Notes under the pieces: generated by a model
Told to the model about the DNA's origin: nothing
The model's input: the letters and a program-made list of their open reading frames with translations, nothing else
The model's database searches: none
Translations under genes and position numbers: made by a program
Shown: one piece after another, positions 26,573 through 36,696 of the stretch
Numbering within the stretch: position 1 is the first letter of the stretch
Layout: the number at the start of each line of letters is the position of its first letter
NCBI GenBank assembly: GCA_963831705.1
Contig: CAWHRE010000009.1
Location: 1 to 64,000 of the forward strand
From: DASQPR01 sp963831705
GTDB taxonomy: Bacteria; Actinomycetota; Actinomycetes; Mycobacteriales; Micromonosporaceae
DNA length: 64,000 nt
Reading direction: 5' to 3'

Positions 26573-27244
26573 TCAGCGCAGCACCTGGGGCGCGTTGTCC
26601 AGCACCGCGGCGAGCGCCGCGATCGGCGTACTCGCGGAAACCGTCGGCGCAAACCGAGTCTCGGTCCACCGTCGGCCACGATGCAGCCACACGCTCGGCA
26701 GACCCATGCCGGCCGCACCGGCGATGTCCGCCTCCGGACTGTCGCCGATCATCCATGCGCCGCGAAGACCCATCCGAGCGCGATCCGCCGCGAGCTCGAA
26801 GATGCGGGCATCCGGTTTGCGTACCCCGGCTTCCTCGGAAATGACCCACTCTGCAACGTACTGATCGAGCCCGGTCATCCGGATTTTGGCTTCTTGCTGC
26901 CGGGTCGTCCCGTTCGTCACGATAACCGGAACCCAACCGGCGTTGCCGGCGATCTCGATCGCGCACGCTACCAAGGGATCCAGCCGACTGTGCGCCACCA
27001 CGCCCGCATGCAGAGCCTCGACGATATCGACGACTGTGGCAGACAGTCCATAGCGGAGTCGGAGCGCGTCAGCGACCTCATAGCGCGACGTAAAACCGTC
27101 ATTATCCGCTGCAATCAACCAATCCAGGTCGATCTCGGGCGCGCCGATATCGGCAAGGAGCGCTCTCGCAAACGCGCGGAACGCGGCTTCGCGGTCCAGC
27201 AGCGTGTTATCGAGATCGAGGAGCAACAACGGCACGCGCCGCAC
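26573..27244 (-). CDS. HAD-superfamily hydrolase
   Basis: 223 residues with the full HAD set: LLDLDNTLLD (nucleophile Asp), VIVTNGTT, RKPDARIF (Lys) and MIGDSPEADIAGA. The cap position suggests a subfamily I (beta-PGM or YjjG-like) phosphatase. Substrate unknown. GTG 27244 starts the frame, divergent from the acnR frame. Confidence 0.85.
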   Translation of the reverse strand: MRRVPLLLLDLDNTLLDREAAFRAFARALLADIGAPEIDLDWLIAADNDGFTSRYEVADALRLRYGLSATVVDIVEALHAGVVAHSRLDPLVACAIEIAGNAGWVPVIVTNGTTRQQEAKIRMTGLDQYVAEWVISEEAGVRKPDARIFELAADRARMGLRGAWMIGDSPEADIAGAAGMGLPSVWLHRGRRWTETRFAPTVSASTPIAALAAVLDNAPQVLR

Positions 27245-27372
27245 ATTACGTGATGGAGAGCACCTTCGGCCAGTCTCTGCCTGATCAACCGCTCAGGCGG
27301 GCGACGGGTCAATGGTTTACCAAGCCGTACGTACGGATTGCATCCCCTGAGGAGACCTGGGATGATCGTATT

Positions 27373-27963
27373 GTGCCGCGAGTCAGCCCAGACCAGCTCG
27401 AAGCGCGACGCCAGCAGATCCTCAGCGGCGCTCGCGCCAGTTTCGCGCGGTACGGCTACGAGGGCGCGACGGTCCGTCTCCTGGAAAAGGAGACCGGTCT
27501 GTCCCGTGGAGCCATCTTCCACCATTTCCGGGACAAAGAGTCGCTCTTCATCGCGGTTGCCGAGGACGACGCCGCGGCGATGATCGCCACGGTGGCGAAA
27601 CACGGCCTGGTTCAGGTGATGCGAGATCTGCTGCACCAGGACGGCGCCGATACGGCCGGATGGCTCGGCAGTCAACTTGAGGTCTCTCGACGACTGCGGA
27701 CCGATGAAGACTTCGCCGGACGCTGGTCGGCGCCGTCGGACGCGCTCGGCCGGGCCACTCGCGAGCGCCTTCAACGGCAGCTCGACGCGGGGATCCTGCG
27801 CTCGGACGTGCCGATCGGCACACTGGCACAGTTCCTGGAGTTGGCGTACGACGGATTGGTCCTGCATCTCGCGATGGGCCGGCCAGCCGATGATCTAGAG
27901 CCAGTGCTCGACATGGTAGAGACTGCGGTCCGACGAGCAACTGCCACCCAAACGGGTGACTAG
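27373..27963 (+). CDS. acnR: AcnR-type TetR regulator of aconitase
   Basis: 196 residues. The HTH region RQQILSGARASFARYGYEGATVRLLE then SRGAIFHHFRDKE, and the ligand domain with LEVSRRLRTDEDF and LVLHLAMGRPADDLEPVLDMVE, match the C. glutamicum aconitase repressor AcnR along the chain. The gene is 2 kb downstream of acnA, as in related genomes. GTG 27373 fits the family length; GGAGA is 18 nt away, so the start is uncertain (ATG 27250 would add 41 residues with no family match). Expected to repress acnA in response to citrate and iron. Confidence 0.85.
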   Translation: MPRVSPDQLEARRQQILSGARASFARYGYEGATVRLLEKETGLSRGAIFHHFRDKESLFIAVAEDDAAAMIATVAKHGLVQVMRDLLHQDGADTAGWLGSQLEVSRRLRTDEDFAGRWSAPSDALGRATRERLQRQLDAGILRSDVPIGTLAQFLELAYDGLVLHLAMGRPADDLEPVLDMVETAVRRATATQTGD

Positions 27964-27973
27964 CAAGGGTTCC

Positions 27974-28744
27974 CTACTCGCCGATACCCGCCAGATCGCG
28001 CATCCGTCGAACCTGGGCCTCACGTTCGGCGAGCCGCTGCTCGTCGGCGGACCGGCCGGACACCCCGCGCAACAACGCCTTCGTCTCGACCACCGCATCT
28101 CGCGCGCCGGACAACAGCGCCGCGGTCAGGTCACCGACCGCACTACCAAGATCTTCCAGGGGTACGACCAGATTGGCGAGGCCGATCGCCCGGGCCTCGT
28201 CCGCGTCCACCCGACGGCCGGTGGCACAGATCTCGAGCGCGCGCGCGTATCCGACCAGTTCCACGAGTGGCTTCGTGCCGCCCAGGTCCGGGACCAGACC
28301 GAGCTTGATCTCGCCCATGGTGAACTTCGCGTCGCTGGACATCACGCGCAGATCACATGCGAGCGCAAGCTGGAATCCGGCGCCGATCGCGTGTCCCTGC
28401 ACCGCGGCAATGCTGACGACATTCGGCCGGGTCAGCCAAGAAAACGCTTCCTGGAACACCGCGATCCGATCGGCGGCCGCTTCGGGCGCCTGCGCAACCA
28501 TTGACGCGAACGAACCGGGAGTGTCGGCGGACGCCTGCGCAACGGCGAGGTCCAGGCCTGCGGAGAACGCGCGTCCCTCACCACGGACCACGACCACTCG
28601 CACGTCGCCCGCGAGTTCGCGGCCGATCGTGCGCAATCGCTCCCACATGGCGGGCGTCTGAGCATTGAGGACATCAGGCCGGCACAACGTGATCGTTGCG
28701 ACCGGCCCGTCCACGTCCAAGCGGACGCCATCGACGTCGGTCAT
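27974..28744 (-). CDS. enoyl-CoA hydratase/isomerase (EchA12-like)
   Basis: 256 residues of the crotonase family. GEGRAFSAGLDL forms the first oxyanion-hole segment and VQGHAIGAGFQLALACDLR the second. The usual second catalytic Glu position is in GEIKLGLVPDLGG. It lies where M. tuberculosis has echA12, between acnR and the ABC-F gene. Substrate is not predictable. ATG 28744 has GGGAG upstream; the frame to 28768 does not. Confidence 0.87.
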   Translation of the reverse strand: MTDVDGVRLDVDGPVATITLCRPDVLNAQTPAMWERLRTIGRELAGDVRVVVVRGEGRAFSAGLDLAVAQASADTPGSFASMVAQAPEAAADRIAVFQEAFSWLTRPNVVSIAAVQGHAIGAGFQLALACDLRVMSSDAKFTMGEIKLGLVPDLGGTKPLVELVGYARALEICATGRRVDADEARAIGLANLVVPLEDLGSAVGDLTAALLSGARDAVVETKALLRGVSGRSADEQRLAEREAQVRRMRDLAGIGE

Positions 28745-28842
28745 CGACGGCTCCCACGGACGAAACATCTGGTACGCAAGCCTGGCTTCACAGGTCGTGA
28801 GCCTACCGTGGTCGGCCCAGCGTCACTGGTCAGCGTCGCGGG

Positions 28843-29073
28843 TCAGACCTTCTTGCGGCGGCGAGCGCCACCACGCTGGCGTAGCGGGACGCCCGACTCG
28901 GTGAGAACGCGGTGAACGAAGCCGTAGGAGCGACCGGTCGAGGAGGCGAGCGCACGGATACTTTCTCCGGAGGTGTAGCGCTTCACCAGATCCTTGGCCA
29001 GGGTCTGGCGTTCCGTCCCGACGATCCGACGGCCCTTCTCAGTGGTGGCGACGGTGGTGCCAGTGGCTGCCAT
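28843..29073 (-). CDS. small helix-turn-helix protein (Rv1473A-like)
   Basis: 76 residues. The central TLAKDLVKRYTSGESIRALA..TGRSYGFVHRVLTESGV forms an HTH, followed by a basic tail RQRGGARRRKKV. Highly conserved small actinobacterial DNA-binding protein located between the ech and ABC-F genes, as Rv1473A is. Target unknown. ATG 29073 follows GAGGA by 7 nt. Confidence 0.87.
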   Translation of the reverse strand: MAATGTTVATTEKGRRIVGTERQTLAKDLVKRYTSGESIRALASSTGRSYGFVHRVLTESGVPLRQRGGARRRKKV

Positions 29074-29290
29074 AGCGGAGTCCTCACGTCACTTTGAGTA
29101 TTGGTGGCGGTCTCACCTATTAGACCGCTTCTGACGATCATGCGCAACGATCATGCGCGAGATGTCATGCCTAAAGGCACGGAATGTCTGTCCCGCACCC
29201 CTCCGAAAGCCTCCTAAAGTACGCGTAACGGTGTCGCCCCCAGGGGTGACAGGCACCGAGCGAACACGCATTTGTCAGGTACCCGATACC

Positions 29291-30673
29291 GTGGCGACCG
29301 TGGACAGGACGACGGTGGCCGGGGCGCAGCCCGCGACGCGCAGCGAGACTTCGCCGCGCGGGCGCTCGCTGATGCGGGCCTTCCGCCGCGCCGGCGCTGC
29401 CGATCTGGTCGGATGGACCCTGCTTGCGGGTGCCGGAATCGGCCTCACGGCGCTGGCCGTACACGGGGGCGTACGTCTCGGTACGGCGGGTGCACCGTTC
29501 CTCGGCTCGTACCGGTTCCAGGTCAGCCCGTACACGCTGCTGGCGCCCGCGGTCGCGGCGGTCTTCCTGCTGACGTGGCGGTGGATCCGCCAGCTGCAGT
29601 GGGCGCTGCTGCTGCTCATCGCGTACGCGGTCGCGGTCGCCTGGGCACTGGCGCTCGCGCTGGTCGACGGCGCCGCCGGACTCACCCGGTCGCTGCTCGA
29701 CCCGTCGAACTACGCACCCGACGTCGCGATGGTCGGCAACTCACCGGCGCACTACATCGCGACGTACACGCAGAACGTGGCCGGGCACTCGAGCGCCGCT
29801 CGTGGTCATCCGCCCGGTTCGGTCATGGTGCTGTGGGCGCTCGAACGGGTCGGTATCCGAGACCAGCTCACGCTCGCGGTATTCATTACCGCGCTCGGTA
29901 CGCTGACGATCCCGCTCGTGCTCTATTGCGTTCGGAGCGTCTGCGGTGAGGTGACCGCACGCCGGTACGCGCCGGTGCTCGTGCTTGCGCCGTACGCGAT
30001 CTGGGTCGCGGTCAGCATGGACGCGGTCGTGGCGATGCTCGGCGCGCTGGTCTGCGCGGCAGGCGTGTTCGCCAGCGCTCGCAAACGACACGGATTCCTC
30101 GCGGCCGGATGGTCGCTCATCACCGGTGTGCTGATCGGGTTCGCCGGCATGTTCTCGTACGACGTCGTTTGGCTGGGGCTCTCCGTCGTGCTGCTCTACT
30201 TCGCGCGGAGGCGGCCCTTCCTGAACATCGGTACCGGCATCGGGGCGCTGGTGCCGGTACTCGTGGCGCAGCACCTCGGCTTCGGCTGGCTGACCGGGCT
30301 CGCGGCGGCGAACTCGGACTTCGTCGCGCGGATCGAACCGTTCCGATCCGCACCCTGGTGGGCGATCCTGTCCATCGTCGCGCTGATCCTCGCGGCCGGC
30401 CCTCCCCTGTACGCGAGCGCTCGCAAGATCCGCAACACGCCGGCCTGGCCGTTCCTGATCGGGTCGACGGTCGCGGTCCTGTTCTCGGTCTTCGCCGGTC
30501 TGGCGCGGGGCGGAGTCGAGGCGGCGTGGTTGCCGTTCTTCCCGTGGCTGACCGTCGCCGCGGTCGCACCCGAGACCCAGGGTGGCGATCCCCCGCCGAT
30601 GCCGTGGCTCCTGGTCATCGGCGGAGCCATAGTGGCGGTCGTGATCGAAGCCGTCCTGGCCACGCCGTGGTGA
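29291..30673 (+). CDS. polytopic membrane protein, GT-C glycosyltransferase-like
   Basis: About 460 residues with roughly 12 membrane segments. It shares the loop motif AxGHPPG (ARGHPPGSVMVLWALERVG) with the protein at 38504-39868, and an acidic first loop (DPSNYAPD) typical of GT-C or integral membrane transferases. Function unknown. GTG 29291 is a compromise; the open frame begins at 29153, and leaderless expression from about this point is possible. Confidence 0.65.
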   Translation: MATVDRTTVAGAQPATRSETSPRGRSLMRAFRRAGAADLVGWTLLAGAGIGLTALAVHGGVRLGTAGAPFLGSYRFQVSPYTLLAPAVAAVFLLTWRWIRQLQWALLLLIAYAVAVAWALALALVDGAAGLTRSLLDPSNYAPDVAMVGNSPAHYIATYTQNVAGHSSAARGHPPGSVMVLWALERVGIRDQLTLAVFITALGTLTIPLVLYCVRSVCGEVTARRYAPVLVLAPYAIWVAVSMDAVVAMLGALVCAAGVFASARKRHGFLAAGWSLITGVLIGFAGMFSYDVVWLGLSVVLLYFARRRPFLNIGTGIGALVPVLVAQHLGFGWLTGLAAANSDFVARIEPFRSAPWWAILSIVALILAAGPPLYASARKIRNTPAWPFLIGSTVAVLFSVFAGLARGGVEAAWLPFFPWLTVAAVAPETQGGDPPPMPWLLVIGGAIVAVVIEAVLATPW

Positions 30674-30674
30674 G

Positions 30675-32279
30675 TTAGGCGAGCTCCACCAGCTCCAGGA
30701 GGTCATCGGACCAGGCGTCTTCAACACCGTCGGGGAGCAGGATGGCACGATCCGGCTTCAACGCCTGTACGGCGCCGGCATCGTGTGTCACCAGCACGAT
30801 CGCCCCGGGATAGCGCGCGATGGCATCGAGCACCTGTTCGCGGCTGACCGGGTCGAGGTTGTTCGTCGGTTCGTCGAGAAGCAACACGTTCGCGCCGGAA
30901 CAGACCAGCGTCGCGAGCGCGAGTCGCGTTTTCTCACCACCGGAGAGCACACCGGCCGGCTTGTCCGCGTCGTCGCCGGTGAACAGGAATGCACCGAGGA
31001 TCCGGCGGAGTTCGGTATCGGTCTGGTCCGGCGCCGCGGTACGCATGTGTTCCAGGATCGTCCGGTCCACTTCGAGCGTTTCGTGCTCCTGGGCGTAGTA
31101 GCCGGTACGCAGACCGTGCCCCGCGACGACCTCGCCGGTGTCCGATTCGAGAACTCCCGCGAGCATACGAAGCAGCGTCGTCTTGCCGGCACCGTTGAGG
31201 CCGAGAATCGCGACCCGCGAACCGCGGTCGACCGCCACGTCTACGCCCGTGAAGATTTCCAGCGATCCGTAGCTCTTCGACAGGTCGTGCGCGGTCAGCG
31301 GCGTCTTGCCACAGGCAGCGGGCGTCGGGAAGCGTACCTTCGCGACCCTGTCCGAAGCGCGTACGTCTTCGAGACCATCAAGCATCTTCTCGGCGCGGCG
31401 GGCCATGTTCTGCGCGGCGACCGTCTTCGTGGCCTTCGCCCTCATCTTGTCGGCCTGCGCCATCAGCGCACCGGCCTTCTTTTCGGCATTGGCGCGCTCG
31501 CGCTTGCGGCGCTTCTCGTCGCCTTCGCGCTGTGCCAGATACGTCTTCCACCCGACGTTGTACACGTCAATGGTCGAGCGGTTGGCATCCAGATACCACA
31601 CCTTGTTCACGACGGCGTCCAGCAAGTTGACATCGTGGGAGATGACGATCAGGCCGCCCTTGTGACTGGACAGGAAGCCACGCAGCCAGTTGATCGAGTC
31701 GGCGTCGAGGTGGTTCGTCGGTTCGTCGAGCAGCAGGATGCCACCGCCGGTCGCGGCCGCGTCCCGGAACAGGATGCGAGCCAACTCGATCCGGCGGCGC
31801 TGACCACCGGAGAGCGTGCCGAGCGTCTGCGCCAGGATGCGGTCCGGCAGGCCGAGGTTCGCACAGATCCGGGCGGCTTCGGCCTCGGCCGCGTATCCAC
31901 CGAGCCCGGCAAATTGATCTTCAAGCAGACCGTACCGGCGGACGACCTTGTCATCCGTGTCCGTCGCCATCTGCGCTTCGAGCCGCTTCATCTCGTCGAG
32001 CAGCGTGTCAAGGCCGCGAGCGGAGAGCACTCGGTTGGCAGCGGTCACATCGAGATCGCCGGTCCGGGGGTCCTGCGGAAGGTATCCGACCGGACCACGA
32101 CTTTCCATCGTGCCGCTGTGCGGTTGGCCTTCGCCCGCGAGGACCTTCAGCGTCGTGGTCTTCCCGGCGCCGTTGCGGCCGACCAGGCCGATCCGGTCAC
32201 CCGGCTGGACGCGAAGGGTCGCTTCGGACAGCAGGATGCGGGAGCCGGCACGCAGTTCCAGGCTGTTCGTGGTGATCAT
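30675..32279 (-). CDS. ABC-F ATPase (ribosome-associated, Rv1473-like)
   Basis: 534 residues with two ABC domains and no membrane segment. Domain 1: GRNGAGKTTT, LSGGQRRRIELARIL, LLLDEPTNHLDADS. The linker (about 230-310) is charged (DEKRRKRERANAEKK). Domain 2: GLNGAGKTTL, LSGGEKTRLALA, LLLDEPTNNLD. ABC-F proteins act on the ribosomal E site as translation factors or antibiotic protectors. Its stop is 1 nt from the convergent membrane-protein gene. Confidence 0.93.
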   Translation of the reverse strand: MITTNSLELRAGSRILLSEATLRVQPGDRIGLVGRNGAGKTTTLKVLAGEGQPHSGTMESRGPVGYLPQDPRTGDLDVTAANRVLSARGLDTLLDEMKRLEAQMATDTDDKVVRRYGLLEDQFAGLGGYAAEAEAARICANLGLPDRILAQTLGTLSGGQRRRIELARILFRDAAATGGGILLLDEPTNHLDADSINWLRGFLSSHKGGLIVISHDVNLLDAVVNKVWYLDANRSTIDVYNVGWKTYLAQREGDEKRRKRERANAEKKAGALMAQADKMRAKATKTVAAQNMARRAEKMLDGLEDVRASDRVAKVRFPTPAACGKTPLTAHDLSKSYGSLEIFTGVDVAVDRGSRVAILGLNGAGKTTLLRMLAGVLESDTGEVVAGHGLRTGYYAQEHETLEVDRTILEHMRTAAPDQTDTELRRILGAFLFTGDDADKPAGVLSGGEKTRLALATLVCSGANVLLLDEPTNNLDPVSREQVLDAIARYPGAIVLVTHDAGAVQALKPDRAILLPDGVEDAWSDDLLELVELA

Positions 32280-32566
32280 GGCTGATTTTGCTCACTCTCA
32301 AGAGGTATGACTGACTCCACCGGGCACGCAAAACCGCCGACTGCCTGAGTGGAAACAGCGTCGGCGCGGGGCGCGTCAGTCTTCGCAGAGGAGCACGACG
32401 GAAAGTATACCGGGCGTACCGAACCGAATTAACTCATGATCTTGTGGGTCCCACCACGCCAAGGGAGCCGCTCAAAGACGGCCGCTCCTCGCAAACGACC
32501 GCGACCCTCGCCATCAAGCACGTAGCCTGGCATAACGGACATAACGCGGCTGATGGCGAGGCGGCG

Positions 32567-33601
32567 ATGGAGTTCAACGAGAACGCTGGTCTTGACACGA
32601 GCCAAGTAGAAGACATGCGCGGTGGCCGTACGCGCGCGACCGGCGGCGGGTTGTTCCCCGGCCTCGGCGGGGGCTCGAGCGGCGGAAGCCGCGGAAGTTC
32701 CGGCGGCGGACTCGGCAGCGTCCTCGGCGGGCTCGGCGGAAAAGGTGGCGCCGGACTGATCGTGGTCCTGGTGATCGGGCTGGTCGCGTGCCTCTGTCTC
32801 GGTGGCGGCAAGCTCGGCGGTTTCGGGGACTTCGGCAATCTCGGCGGCCTCGGCGCGACCGGCCAGAACAACAGCTCGACCGTCGGCAATACCGACATCC
32901 AGCAGCAGTGCGCGGTCTCGAATCCGGATCGCTTCAACAATGAGGCGTGCCGCAATCTGCTCTACATCAACTCGATCCAGAACTACTGGCAGACCGCGCT
33001 GCCGCAGAACTTCGGCGTGCCGTACCAGATGGCGACCACCCGCTACTTCTCCGGCCAGGTCCAGACCGCGTGCGGCCCAGCGACCGCGGGCGTCGGCCCG
33101 TTCTACTGCCCCGGCGACAACCACGTCTACATCGACCTGACGTTCTATCAGGAACTCGCGAGCCGATTCGGTGCGAGCGGCCAGTTCGCGCAGGCATACG
33201 TTCTGGCCCACGAGTACGGGCACCACATACAGACGCTGCTCGGCATCGAATCGGCGATGCGACGCGCGCAGCAGCGCGACCCGCGGAACGCGAACCAGTA
33301 TTCAGTCCTGCTCGAACTGCAGGCCGACTGTTTCGCCGGCGTCTGGGCTAACCACGCCGCGCAGACCTCCGATACCGGCGGCCAACCGCTCTTCACGAAG
33401 CTCACCGCGCAGGACATCCAGGAGGCGTTGAATGCGGCCGCGGCCGTCGGCGACGACTCGATTCAGCGCAAGAGCGGCGTCGCGGTCAACGAAGCCGCGT
33501 TCACGCACGGCAGTGCGGCGCAGCGCGAACAGTGGACGTATCAGGGCTACACGACCGGCGATCCCAGGCAGTGCAACACGTTCGGCAATTCACTGAGCTG
33601 A
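32567..33601 (+). CDS. YpfJ-type neutral zinc metallopeptidase
   Basis: 344 residues. A Gly/Ser-rich N-terminus (about 28-65), one membrane segment (about 66-85), then a zincin domain with HEYGHHIQTLLG (HExxH, about residue 220) and downstream ligand LELQADCFAG. The catalytic domain is predicted outside the membrane. Substrate unknown. ATG 32567 follows GAGGCGGCG. ABC-F is divergent, 287 bp away. Confidence 0.88.
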   Translation: MEFNENAGLDTSQVEDMRGGRTRATGGGLFPGLGGGSSGGSRGSSGGGLGSVLGGLGGKGGAGLIVVLVIGLVACLCLGGGKLGGFGDFGNLGGLGATGQNNSSTVGNTDIQQQCAVSNPDRFNNEACRNLLYINSIQNYWQTALPQNFGVPYQMATTRYFSGQVQTACGPATAGVGPFYCPGDNHVYIDLTFYQELASRFGASGQFAQAYVLAHEYGHHIQTLLGIESAMRRAQQRDPRNANQYSVLLELQADCFAGVWANHAAQTSDTGGQPLFTKLTAQDIQEALNAAAAVGDDSIQRKSGVAVNEAAFTHGSAAQREQWTYQGYTTGDPRQCNTFGNSLS

Positions 33602-33710
33602 CGGCGGATGTCCTATTGCCGACACCGCATTGAAACCGAGTGATGGAAGGCTTCATCGTGGAGCCCGACGTGCAGCTGGCGCACGTGGACTGTCTGCGAT
33701 CGGAGACGCT

Positions 33711-36696
33711 GTGCGTACCGCCTGGTTCGGGTCTGTGCTCGTCATCGCGTTTCTCGGGTACGCACCGTCCGCGCAAGCCGCTCCGGCACCGGCACCGGCA
33801 TTGGCCATGACCATCAATGGCGCCGATTCGCTCGCACCGACGATCACGCTGACCAACCGTACGGCGGCCGCCTGCCAGGTCGCAGCGGACTACCTCGGCA
33901 CCGTCGGCATCACGTCGCTGACCCAGTCCGGAAAGCCGGTCGTCGGCATCCCGACGAACCCGTCGTTCGACGAATCGCTGGATACCACGTTGAGCCGCGA
34001 ACTCGTCACGCTCGCTCCCGGCGCATCGACGACGTTTCCGCTCGGCGTGTTCGCGGCCGGTCCGACCGGGCATGTGGTGGAGACCGTGACCTGGTCCACG
34101 TTCGCCTCGTTCGGACAGGTCTTCCCGATCGTCGCCGGTACGCCGTGGCAGGCCGCCGCGACCTACGCGGTGCCGTTCGCGGTGACGTCCGGGGCACCGG
34201 TCTGTCCGCCCGGCGCGACCACGGCGTCGGCCGAGTCGGCACCGGTAGCCGACGGCGGACCGACCGGCGGCCGACTCGGATACCTGCTTCTCGGCGCGGC
34301 CGTCCTGATCGTCATCATCGCCATCGTCGTGGTCGTGCTGGTCCTGCGACGCCGCCGTCGGGCTGCCACCGCGGTCGTGTTGCTACTGCTCGGCAGCGTC
34401 GCGCTCGCGGCCTGGCCGGCTCGGCCGGCGCTCGCCGACATCAGCGTCTCCAGTGATGTCTCCGCCGCGTACGCGCGATGCGTCGCCATCTTCAACGGTC
34501 CCGGCGGCGATCCGGCCGGTATCTTCAAGGCGCTCAAGGCAAATGGCAAGACGGTCACTATCCAGAAACCGTCCAACCCGGGCGACAACCACGAGATCAC
34601 GGTACTGGGTTCGCCGATCATCTTCTGGGACCCGAACGACCGGCACGCGTACGCCGGTGGTGGCAACGCCGACGAGTGCACACCGCTCTACCACGAGATG
34701 AACCACGCGAACGAAGACGAGAACGGCGGCCAGGACACGTCGGAGTGCGTCACTGCGGACGGCAAGAGCGGCTTGCCGACCAACGAGGTGAACGCGACTC
34801 GCGCCCAGAACAAGTTGCGCGTGAACCTGGGCCTGCCGGCCCGCAAGACGTACGGGCAGACGCCACTTCCCAGCGGCCCGTGCCTGCCGAAGGATCAGCA
34901 GCCGAAGCCGAAGGGCACGTGTACCGGCGCCGGCTGCGGCGACTCGAACGGCGATCCGCACCTGCGGACGTTTGACGGTGCCCGCTTCGACTTCCAGGCG
35001 GCCGGCGAATTCTCCGGTACGCGTTCGCCGAACGGCGACTTCGTGATCCAACTGCGCGAGCAGCCGTACCCATCGTCGCAGACGGTCGCGGTGAACACGG
35101 CGGTCGCGATGCTGGTGGCCGGTGATCGCGTCGAGGTGGACATGGACGGTTCCACCATGGAACTTCTCGTCAACGGCGCGGAGACGCCGCTCGCGCCGAC
35201 CACACTGCCGCACGGCGGCACCGTCGCGTACTTCACCGAGGGTCGTCCGATCATCGAGATCGATTGGCCGGATGGCTCGCACGCTTACATCACCCCGATC
35301 GGTCCGTGGGGCCTGCACCTGACCGCTCAACCGTCGGCGGCTCACGCCGGGAAGCTCAGCGGCCTGCTCGGCAACTTCGACGGCGACCCGGCAAACGACC
35401 TGCCCAGCGGCCCGAACCCGCTGGCGTTCTCGACCATCTATCCGGCGTACGCGGACGCCCGTCGGATCACCCAGGCTGCCTCGCTCTTCACGTACGCGGC
35501 CGGCACCAGTACGGCGACGTACACGGACCGGTCGTTCCCGCACCGTCCGGTCGCTCCGAGCACGCTGTCGACGGCCGCCGCCGCGGCGCTGTGCCGGCGA
35601 GCTCGGCGTGACCGATCCGGACACGCTCGCCGCCTGCACGCTGGACGTCGCCGAGACCGGGCAGGCGTCGTTTGCCGAGGCCGCGCTCGACACGCAGGCG
35701 ATCGCCGTCACGACGCTACCCGCACCCGGGCCGACGACAAGCTCCTCGCTCGGCAGCAGCCGCGAGGCCACCTTGTCGGTCACCACACCAAACGGCGTCG
35801 ATTCGCTGACGTTGAGCGGAATCGCCGGGCAGCGCGTCTATACACAGGTGGAGTCCACCACGGTCCCGAGCCAATGCGGCGAGCTCAATCTCGTCGACGC
35901 GAGCAGCCAGACCCTGGGCATCGGCTGCATCACCAATGGCGTCGGCGAGATCGACGGCGTGCTGTTGCCGGATACCGGCGCTTACCGGATCGAGTTCCGG
36001 CCGGCCAACGGCACTACCGGCACGGCCCGAATCCGCGTCATCACGTCCGTCGACAACCACGGCACGTTCGCCGGCGGACCCGATTCGTCGGTCATCGCGC
36101 TGATCAGCGTGCCCGGGCAGATCGGCCATTACACGTTCGCCGGCACCGCCGGTCAGCGCATCCTGATCGAGGGCACCGCATCGACGCTGATGACAAACTG
36201 CGGCATCCCGGTGCTGCGCGATCCGTCCGGCTCCACGATCGCATCCGGATGTCTTGAGGCGGAAGATCCGGTAGCGCTGGACGGCACGCTGCTGAGCGTG
36301 ACCGGCACGTACACCGTGGACGTCGACCCGCCCGACACCGAGACCGGCCAGGTGACGCTTCGGCTGATCGAAAGCACCGATCAGCACGGCACGATCTCGG
36401 TCGGCGGCGCGCCGGTTACCGCCACGATCACCAGCGCGGGCCAGGTCGCGCAGTTCAGTTTCACCGGACACGCGGGGCAGAAAGTCACCGTGCACGCGTC
36501 GTCGTCAACCATCAAGGGCGGGTGCGGCGAACTTCTGCTGCGCGACCCGAACGGCACCGATATCGGGCTCGGCTGCCTCAATGACGACGGTACCGGCAGC
36601 GTGGACACGACGACGCTGGCGAGCGACGGTACCTATGTCGTCGAGGTCAACCCGAACAGCATCAATACCGGATCGGTGACGGTCTCGATCAGCTAG
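33711..36696 (+). CDS. membrane-anchored HExxH / von Willebrand D / triple-repeat protein, one frame break
   Basis: About 995 residues once one single-base frame change near 35590-35600 is bridged: codons up to STAAAAALC in one frame, GELGVTDPDTLAACTLD after it. Order: signal (1-25, ending PSAQA), extracellular domain (25-190), membrane segment (about 205-230) followed by RRRRR, a second hydrophobic segment (about 235-255), a domain with YHEMNHANEDENGGQDTSEC (HExxH, like M91 zincins, plus EVNATRAQNKLRVNLGLP), a VWD-like domain (GDPHLRTFDG ... LLGNFDGDPANDL), then three roughly 95-residue beta repeats with paired Cys (SQCGELNLVD, TNCGIPVLRD, GGCGELLLRD). Start GTG 33711 has GGAG upstream. Function unknown; a surface protease or adhesin is an inference. 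Confidence 0.72.
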
